NCBI GenBank assembly: GCA_030435675.1
Contig: CM059622.1
Location: 17,608,001-17,672,000, forward strand
Length of the DNA: 64,000 bases
Direction of reading: 5' to 3'
Source: Steinernema hermaphroditum
Lineage: Eukaryota > Nematoda > Chromadorea > Rhabditida > Steinernematidae
Shown here: in pieces, positions 55,101 through 64,000 of the stretch
Numbering within the stretch: the first letter of the stretch is position 1
Layout of the letters: every line of letters starts with the position of its first letter
Made by a program: the position numbers and the translations under genes
The notes under the pieces: generated by a model
Database searches by the model: none
Told to the model about the DNA's origin: nothing
What the model saw: only the letters and a program-made list of their open reading frames with translations

Positions 55101-58100
55101 TACAAGATCCAATCATAAAAATTCTATGGTACTTTGGAGCAGGAGGGTCAGATGCAGAACTCTTTATATGAACAAGGCCCTATCTATCTCGAATTGAAAG
55201 TTTTGCAGGAAACTAAGATAGTCCACAGGAATCCCAACGGGAATAGGCGCGTTCGATCAGGCTCGTGCAGTTCTACAAGATCCAATCATAAAAATTCTAT
55301 GGTACTTTGGAGCAGGAGGGTCAGATGCAGAACTCTTTGTATGAACAAGGCCCTATCTGTCTCGAATTGAAAGTTTTGCAGGAAACTAAGATAGTCCACA
55401 GGAATCCCAACGGGAATAGGCGCGTTCGATCAGGCTCGTGCAGTTCTACAAGATCCAATCATAAAAATTGGAGCGGAGGGGGGTCAGATGCATAACTCTT
55501 TGTATGAACAAGGCCCTAACTGTCTCGAATTGAAAGTTTTGCAGGAAACTAAGATAGTCCACAGGAAATCCAACAAGAGTAGGCGCGTTCGATCAGGCTC
55601 GTGCAGTTCTACAAGATCCAATCATAAAAATTCTATGGTACTTTGGAGCAGGAGGGTCAGATGCAGAACTCTTTATATGAACAAGGCCCTATCTATCTCG
55701 AATTGAAAGTTTTGCAGGAAACTAAGATAGTCCACAGGAATCCCAACGGGAATAGGCGCGTTCGATCAGGCTCGTGCAGTTCTACAAGATCCAATCATAA
55801 AAATTCTATGGTACTTTGGAGCAGGAGGGTCAGATGCAGAACTCTTTGTTATGAACAAGGCCCTATCTGTCTCGAATTGAAAGTTTTGCAGGAAACTAAG
55901 ATAGTCCACAGGAATCCCAACGGGAATAGGCGCGTTCGATCAGGCTCGTGCAGTTCTACAAGATCCAATCATAAAAATGCTATGGTACTTTGGAGCAGGA
56001 GGGTCAGATGCAGAGCTTTTGGTATGAGCAAGGGTCCTGCTGTCTCGAATTGAAAGTTTTGCAGGAAACTAAGATAGTCCACAGTAATCCCAACGGGAAT
56101 AGGCGCGTTCGATCAGGCTCGTGCAGTTCTACAAGATCCAATCATAAAAATTCTATGGTACTTTGGAGCAGGAGGGTCAGATGCAGAACTCTTTGTATGA
56201 ACAAGGCCCTATCTGTCTCGAATTGAAAGTTTTGCAGGAAACTAAGATAGTCCACAGGAATCCCAACGGGAATAGGCGCGTTCGATCAGGCTCGTGCAGT
56301 TCTACAAGATCCAATCATAAAAATTCTATGGTACTTTGGAGCAGGAGGGTCAGATGCAGAACTCTTTGTATGAACAAGGCCCTATCTGTCTCGAATTGAA
56401 AGTTTTGCAGGAAACTAAGATAGTCCACAGGAATCCCAACGGGAATAGGCGCGTTCGATCAGGCTCGTGCAGTTCTACAAGATCCAATCATAAAAATGCT
56501 ATGGTACTTTGGAGCAGGAGGGTCAGATGCAGAGCTTTTGGTATGAGCAAGGGTCCTGCTGTCTCGAATTGAAAGTTTTGCAGGAAACTAAGATAGTCCA
56601 CAGGAATCCCAACGGGAATAGGCGCGTTCGATCAGGCTCGTGCAGTTCTACAAGATCCAATCATAAAAATTCTATGGTACTTTGGAGCAGGAGGGTCAGA
56701 TGCAGAACTCTTTGTATGAACAAGGCCCTATCTGTCTCGAATTGAAAGTTTTGCAGGAAACTAAGATAGTCCACAGGAATCCCAACGGGAATAGGCGCGT
56801 TCGATCAGGCTCGTGCAGTTCTACAAGATCCAATCATAAAAATTCTATGGTACTTTGGAGCAGGAGGGTCAGATGCAGAACTCTTTGTATGAACAAGGCC
56901 CTATCTGTCTCGAATTGAAAGTTTTGCAGGAAACTAAGATAGTCCACAGGAATCCCAACGGGAATAGGCGCGTTCGATCAGGCTCGTGCAGTTCTACAAG
57001 ATCCAATCATAAAAATTCTATGGTACTTTGGAGCAGGAGGGTCAGATGCAGAACTCTTTGTATGAACAAGGCCCTATCTGTCTCGAATTGAAAGTTTTGC
57101 AGGAAACTAAGATAGTCCACAGGAATCCCAACGGGAATAGGCGCGTTCGATCAGGCTCGTGCAGTTCTACAAGATCCAATCATAAAAATTCTATGGTACT
57201 TTGGAGCAGGAGGGTCAGATGCAGAACTCTTTGTATGAACAAGGCCCTATCTGTCTCGAATTGAAAGTTTTGCAGGAAACTAAGATAGTCCACAGGAATC
57301 CCAACGGGAATAGGCGCGTTCGATCAGGCTCGTGCAGTTCTACAAGATCCAATCATAAAAATTCTATGGTACTTTGGAGCAGGAGGGTCAGATGCAGAAC
57401 TCTTTATATGAACAAGGCCCTATCTATCTCGAATTGAAAGTTTTGCAGGAAACTAAGATAGTCCACAGGAATCCCAACGGGAATAGGCGCGTTCGATCAG
57501 GCTCGTGCAGTTCTACAAGATCCAATCATAAAAATTCTATGGTACTTTGGAGCAGGAGGGTCAGATGCAGAACTCTTTGTATGAACAAGGCCCTATCTGT
57601 CTCGAATTGAAAGTTTTGCAGGAAACTAAGATAGTCCACAGGAATCCCAACGGGAATAGGCGCGTTCGATCAGGCTCGTGCAGTTCTACAAGATCCAATC
57701 ATAAAAATTCTATGGTACTTTGGAGCAGGAGGGGTCAGATGCAGAACTCTTTGTATGAACAAGGCCCTATCTGTCTCGAATTGAAAGTTTTGCAGGAAAC
57801 TAAGATAGTCCACAGGAAATCCCAACGGGAATAGGCGCGTTCGATCAGGCTCGTGCAGTTCTACAAGATCCAATCATAAAAATTCTATGGTACTTTGGAG
57901 CAGGAGGGTCAGATGCAGAACTCTTTATATGAACAAGGCCCTATCTATCTCGAATTGAAAGTTTTGCAGGAAACTAAGATAGTCCACAGGAATCCCAACG
58001 GGAATAGGCGCGTTCGATCAGGCTCGTGCAGTTCTACAAGATCCAATCATAAAAATTCTATGGTACTTTGGAGCAGGAGGGTCAGATGCAGAACTCTTTG

Positions 58101-61100
58101 TATGAACAAGGCCCTATCTGTCTCGAATTGAAAGTTTTGCAGGAAACTAAGATAGTCCACAGGAATCCCAACGGGAATAGGCGCGTTCGATCAGGCTCGT
58201 GCAGTTCTACAAGATCCAATCATAAAAATTCTATGGTACTTTGGAGCAGGAGGGTCAGATGCAGAACTCTTTGTATGAACAAGGCCCTATCTGTCTCGAA
58301 TTGAAAGTTTTGCAGGAAACTAAGATAGTCCACAGGAAACCCAACGGGAATAGGCGCGTTCGATCAGGCTCGTGCAGTTCTACAAGATCCAATCATAAAA
58401 ATTCTATGGTACTTTGGAGCAGGAGGGTCAGATGCAGAACTCTTTGTATGAACAAGGCCCTATCTGTCTCGAATTGAAAGTTTTGCAGGAAACTAAGATA
58501 GTCCACAGGAATCCCAACGGGAATAGGCGCGTTCGATCAGGCTCGTGCAGTTCTACAAGATCCAATCATAAAAATTCTATGGTACTTTGGAGCAGGAGGG
58601 TCAGATGCAGAACTCTTTGGTATGAACAAGGCCCTATCTGTCTCGAATTGAAAGTTTTGCAGGAAACTAAGATAGTCCACAGGAATCCCAACGGGAATAG
58701 GCGCGTTCGATCAGGCTCGTGCAGTTCTACAAGATCCAATCATAAAAATTCTATGGTACTTTGGAGCAGGAGGGTCAGATGCAGAACTCTTTGTATGAAC
58801 AAGGCCCTATCTGTCTCGAATTGAAAGTTTTGCAGGAAACTAAGATAGTCCACAGGAATCCCAACGGGAATAGGCGCGTTCGATCAGGCTCGTGCAGTTC
58901 TACAAGATCCAATCATAAAAATTCTATGGTACTTTGGAGCAGGAGGGTCAGATGCAGAACTCTTTGTATGAACAAGGCCCTATCTGTCTCGAATTGAAAG
59001 TTTTGCAGGAAACTAAGATAGTCCACAGGAATCCCAACGGGAATAGGCGCGTTCGATCAGGCTCGTGCAGTTCTACAAGATCCAATCATAAAAATTCTAT
59101 GGTACTTTGGAGCAGGAGGGTCAGATGCAGAACTCTTTGTATGAACAAGGCCCTATCTGTCTCGAATTGAAAGTTTTGCAGGAAACTAAGATAGTCCACA
59201 GGAATCCCAACGGGAATAGGCGCGTTCGATCAGGCTCGTGCAGTTCTACAAGATCCAATCATAAAAATTCTATGGTACTTTGGAGCAGGAGGGTCAGATG
59301 CAGAACTCTTTGTATGAACAAGGCCCTATCTGTCTCGAATTGAAAGTTTTGCAGGAAACTAAGATAGTCCACAGGAATCCCAACGGGAATAGGCGCGTTC
59401 GATCAGGCTCGTGCAGTTCTACAAGATCCAATCATAAAAATGCTATGGTACTTTGGAGCAGGAGGGTCAGATGCAGAGCTTTTGGTATGAGCAAGGGTCC
59501 TGCTGTCTCGAATTGAAAGTTTTGCAGGAAACTAAGATAGTCCACAGTAATCCCAACGGGAATAGGCGCGTTCGATCAGGCTCGTGCAGTTCTACAAGAT
59601 CCAATCATAAAAATTGGAGCGGAGGGGGGTCAGATGCATAACTCTTTGTATGAACAAGGCCCTAACTGTCTCGAATTGAAAGTTTTGCAGGAAACTAAGA
59701 TAGTCCACAGGAAATCCAACAAGAGTAGGCGCGTTCGATCAGGCTCGTGCAGTTCTACAAGATCCAATCATAAAAATTCTATGGTACTTTGGAGCAGGAG
59801 GGTCAGATGCAGAACTCTTTATATGAACAAGGCCCTATCTATCTCGAATTGAAAGTTTTGCAGGAAACTAAGATAGTCCACAGGAATCCCAACGGGAATA
59901 GGCGCGTTCGATCAGGCTCGTGCAGTTCTACAAGATCCAATCATAAAAATTCTATGGTACTTTGGAGCAGGAGGGTCAGATGCAGAACTCTTTGTATGAA
60001 CAAGGCCCTATCTGTCTCGAATTGAAAGTTTTGCAGGAAACTAAGATAGTCCACAGGAATCCCAACGGGAATAGGCGCGTTCGATCAGGTTCGTGCAGTT
60101 CTACAAGATCCAATCATAAAAATTCTATGGTACTTTGGAGCAGGAGGGTCAGATGCAGAACTCTTTATATGAACAAGGCCCTATCTATCTCGAATTGAAA
60201 GTTTTGCAGGAAACTAAGATAGTCCACAGGAATCCCAACGGGAATAGGCGCGTTCGATCAGGCTCGTGCAGTTCTACAAGATCCAATCATAAAAATTCTA
60301 TGGTACTTTGGAGCAGGAGGGTCAGATGCAGAACTCTTTGTATGAACAAGGCCCTATCTGTCTCGAATTGAAAGTTTTGCAGGAAACTAAGATAGTCCAC
60401 AGGAATCCCAACGGGAATAGGCGCGTTCGATCAGGCTCGTGCAGTTCTACAAGATCCAATCATAAAAATTTATGGTACTTTGGAGCGGAGGGGTCAGATG
60501 CATAACTCTTTGTATGAACAAGGCCCTAACTGTCTCGAATTGAAAGTTTTGCAGGAAACTAAGATAGTCCACAGGAAATCCAACAAGAGTAGGCGCGTTC
60601 GATCAGGCTCGTGCAGTTCTACAAGATCCAATCATAAAAATTCTATGGTACTTTGGAGCAGGAGGGTCAGATGCAGAACTCTTTATATGAACAAGGCCCT
60701 ATCTATCTCGAATTGAAAGTTTTGCAGGAAACTAAGATAGTCCACAGGAATCCCAACGGGAATAGGCGCGTTCGATCAGGCTCGTGCAGTTCTACAAGAT
60801 CCAATCATAAAAATTCTATGGTACTTTGGAGCAGGAGGGTCAGATGCAGAACTCTTTGGTATGAACAAGGCCCTATCTGTCTCGAATTGAAAGTTTTGCA
60901 GGAAACTAAGATAGTCCACAGGAATCCCAACGGGAATAGGCGCGTTCGATCAGGCTCGTGCAGTTCTACAAGATCCAATCATAAAAATTCTATGGTACTT
61001 TGGAGCAGGAGGGTCAGATGCAGAACTCTTTGTATGAACAAGGCCCTATCTGTCTCGAATTGAAAGTTTTGCAGGAAACTAAGATAGTCCACAGGAATCC

Positions 61101-64000
61101 CAACGGGAATAGGCGCGTTCGATCAGGCTCGTGCAGTTCTACAAGATCCAATCATAAAAATTCTATGGTACTTTGGAGCAGGAGGGGTCAGATGCAGAAC
61201 TCTTTGTATGAACAAGGCCCTATCTGTCTCGAATTGAAAGTTTTGCAGGAAACTAAGATAGTCCACAGGAAACCCAACGGGAATAGGCGCGTTCGATCAG
61301 GCTCGTGCAGTTCTACAAGATCCAATCATAAAAATTCTATGGTACTTTGGAGCAGGAGGGTCAGATGCAGAACTCTTTGTATGAACAAGGCCCTATCTGT
61401 CTCGAATTGAAAGTTTTGCAGGAAACTAAGATAGTCCACAGGAATCCCAACGGGAATAGGCGCGTTCGATCAGGCTCGTGCAGTTCTACAAGATCCAATC
61501 ATAAAAATTCTATGGTACTTTGGAGCAGGAGGGTCAGATGCAGAACTCTTTGTATGAACAAGGCCCTATCTGTCTCGAATTGAAAGTTTTGCAGGAAACT
61601 AAGATAGTCCACAGGAAACCCAACGGGAATAGGCGCGTTCGATCAGGCTCGTGCAGTTCTACAAGATCCAATCATAAAAATTCTATGGTACTTTGGAGCA
61701 GGAGGGTCAGATGCAGAACTCTTTATATGAACAAGGCCCTATCTATCTCGAATTGAAAGTTTTGCAGGAAACTAAGATAGTCCACAGGAATCCCAACGGG
61801 AATAGGCGCGTTCGATCAGGCTCGTGCAGTTCTACAAGATCCAATCATAAAAATTCTATGGTACTTTGGAGCAGGAGGGTCAGATGCAGAACTCTTTGTA
61901 TGAACAAGGCCCTATCTGTCTCGAATTGAAAGTTTTGCAGGAAACTAAGATAGTCCACAGGAATCCCAACGGGAATAGGCGCGTTCGATCAGGCTCGTGC
62001 AGTTCTACAAGATCCAATCATAAAAATTCTATGGTACTTTGGAGCAGGAGGGGTCAGATGCAGAACTCTTTGTATGAACAAGGCCCTAACTGTCTCGAAT
62101 TGAAAGTTTTGCAGGAAACTAAGATAGTCCACAGGAAATCCAACAAGAGTAGGCGCGTTCGATCAGGCTCGTGCAGTTCTACAAGATCCAATCATAAAAA
62201 TTCTATGGTACTTTGGAGCAGGAGGGTCAGATGCAGAACTCTTTATATGAACAAGGCCCTATCTATCTCGAATTGAAAGTTTTGCAGGAAACTAAGATAG
62301 TCCACAGGAATCCCAACGGGAATAGGCGCGTTCGATCAGGCTCGTGCAGTTCTACAAGATCCAATCATAAAAATTCTATGGTACTTTGGAGCAGGAGGGG
62401 TCAGATGCAGAACTCTTTGTATGAACAAGGCCCTATCTGTCTCGAATTGAAAGTTTTGCAGGAAACTAAGATAGTCCACAGGAATCCCAACGGGAATAGG
62501 CGCGTTCGATCAGGCTCGTGCAGTTCTACAAGATCCAATCATAAAAATTCTATGGTACTTTGGAGCAGGAGGGTCAGATGCAGAACTCTTTATATGAACA
62601 AGGCCCTATCTATCTCGAATTGAAAGTTTTGCAGGAAACTAAGATAGTCCACAGGAATCCCAACGGGAATAGGCGCGTTCGATCAGGCTCGTGCAGTTCT
62701 ACAAGATCCAATCATAAAAATTCTATGGTACTTTGGAGCAGGAGGGTCAGATGCAGAACTCTTTGTATGAACAAGGCCCTATCTGTCTCGAATTGAAAGT
62801 TTTGCAGGAAACTAAGATAGTCCACAGGAATCCCAACGGGAATAGGCGCGTTCGATCAGGCTCGTGCAGTTCTACAAGATCCAATCATAAAAATTCTATG
62901 GTACTTTGGAGCAGGAGGGTCAGATGCAGAACTCTTTGTATGAACAAGGCCCTATCTGTCTCGAATTGAAAGTTTTGCAGGAAACTAAGATAGTCCACAG
63001 GAATCCCAACGGGAATAGGCGCGTTCGATCAGGCTCGTGCAGTTCTACAAGATCCAATCATAAAAATGCTATGGTACTTTGGAGCAGGAGGGTCAGATGC
63101 AGAACTCTTTGTATGAGCAAGGCTCCTGCTGTCTCGAATTGAAAGTTTTGCAGGAAACTAAGATAGTCCACAGGAATCCCAACGGGAATAGGCGCGTTCG
63201 ATCAGGCTCGTGCAGTTCTACAAGATCCAATCATAAAAATTCTATGGTACTTTGGAGCAGGAGGGTCAGATGCAGAACTCTTTGTATGAACAAGGCCCTA
63301 TCTGTCTCGAATTGAAAGTTTTGCAGGAAACTAAGATAGTCCACAGGAATCCCAACGGGAATAGGCGCGTTCGATCAGGCTCGTGCAGTTCTACAAGATC
63401 CAATCATAAAAATTCTATGGTACTTTGGAGCAGGAGGGGTCAGATGCAGAACTCTTTGTATGAACAAGGCCCTAACTCTGTCTCGAATTGAAAGTTTTGC
63501 AGGAAACTAAGATAGTCCACAGGAAATCCAACAAGAGTAGGCGCGTTCGATCAGGCTCGTGCAGTTCTACAAGATCCAATCATAAAAATTCTATGGTACT
63601 TTGGAGCAGGAGGGTCAGATGCAGAACTCTTTATATGAACAAGGCCCTATCTATCTCGAATTGAAAGTTTTGCAGGAAACTAAGATAGTCCACAGGAATC
63701 CCAACGGGAATAGGCGCGTTCGATCAGGCTCGTGCAGTTCTACAAGATCCAATCATAAAAATTCTATGGTACTTTGGAGCAGGAGGGTCAGATGCAGAAC
63801 TCTTTGTATGAACAAGGCCCTATCTGTCTCGAATTGAAAGTTTTGCAGGAAACTAAGATAGTCCACAGGAATCCCAACGGGAATAGGCGCGTTCGATCAG
63901 GCTCGTGCAGTTCTACAAGATCCAATCATAAAAATTCTATGGTACTTTGGAGCAGGAGGGTCAGATGCAGAACTCTTTATATGAACAAGGCCCTATCTAT
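49178..64000 (+). repeat. Satellite B: ~173-bp tandem repeat, ~85 copies, continues past the window
   Basis: Head-to-tail monomers containing aggcgcgttcgatcaggctc, caagatccaatcataaaaat, tatggtactttggagcagga and gtctcgaattgaaagttttg. The period is 173 bp across nearly the whole array. Variant monomers include agagcttttggtatgagcaa, aaatccaacaagagtaggcg, tatatgaacaaggccctatc and short forms lacking the tatggtactttgg segment (~53056, ~55468, ~59614). Divergence between monomers is a few per cent. The ~78-codon frames in every unit are by-products of a stop-poor sequence in shifting frames. Confidence 0.97.

Noticed and set aside
49259..63837. Dozens of 62-194-codon open frames such as MEQEGQMQNSLYEQGP.. 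across satellite B, as a repetitive protein gene
   Set aside because: The 173-bp period is not a multiple of three, so frames change every monomer. The same peptides occur in shifted registers, and no start, splice or conservation signal supports translation.
29586..64000. Common origin of satellites A and B, because both contain GTCTCGAATT and AAAAATT
   Set aside because: The two short words lie at different distances in each monomer, and the remaining sequence shows no alignable similarity by eye.

Overview
The window is eukaryotic and most probably nematode DNA. The host genes are split by very short introns: 44 bp twice in the glucosyltransferase gene, 39-47 bp in the hAT transposase, 45 bp in the RPA-like fragment. 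They include a nematode-style UDP-glycosyltransferase with a C-terminal anchor and a single-domain saposin-B (amoebapore-like) peptide gene. The transposon mix (hAT, mariner-type MITE, RTE, BEL/Pao, fold-back elements) fits a rhabditid-like worm. No species can be named from sequence alone. There are no operons, CRISPR arrays or prokaryotic signals.

Layout: 0-9.4 kb is the only ordinary gene-bearing part. It holds a six-exon UGT gene (1169-5616, + strand; a mariner-type MITE fills intron 2 and one base is missing in exon 2) and a two-exon saposin-like gene (8940-9350, - strand), separated by a fold-back element and minisatellites. 9.8-24.2 kb is a mobile-element graveyard. It contains inverted-repeat elements, a PIF1-helicase/RPA-like pair of fragments, a hAT transposon inserted into one arm of a ~1.3 kb palindromic element, a SprT-like metalloprotease fragment, a broken gene with a ParB/Srx-like N-terminus, a 900-bp MITE and a ~650-bp near-perfect palindrome.

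24.2-29.4 kb is a 21-bp minisatellite split by a complete-ended but pol-deleted BEL/Pao LTR retrotransposon (24371-29076, - strand, 5-bp target duplication CTAGC). 29.6-46.4 kb is satellite A: about 95 copies of a ~176-bp monomer, with a 4-monomer (704 bp) higher-order repeat in its middle. 46.4-47.6 kb is a 5'-truncated RTE retrotransposon abutting a tRNA-like sequence. 47.7-48.9 kb is unassigned. 49.2 kb to the window end is satellite B: about 85 copies of a ~173-bp monomer, with recurring multi-monomer blocks.

The genes do not form one pathway. UGT (xenobiotic/lipophile conjugation in the ER) and the saposin-like peptide (membrane-active, probably gut antimicrobial) are independent. Everything else is mobile DNA or arrays. 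Three tracts look like assembly or consensus artefacts (34.7, 37.4 and 48.9-49.1 kb), and one satellite monomer near 29.9 kb is a patchwork with an unrelated repeat. Exon boundaries were deduced by eye from reading-frame continuity and splice sites; no search was run.
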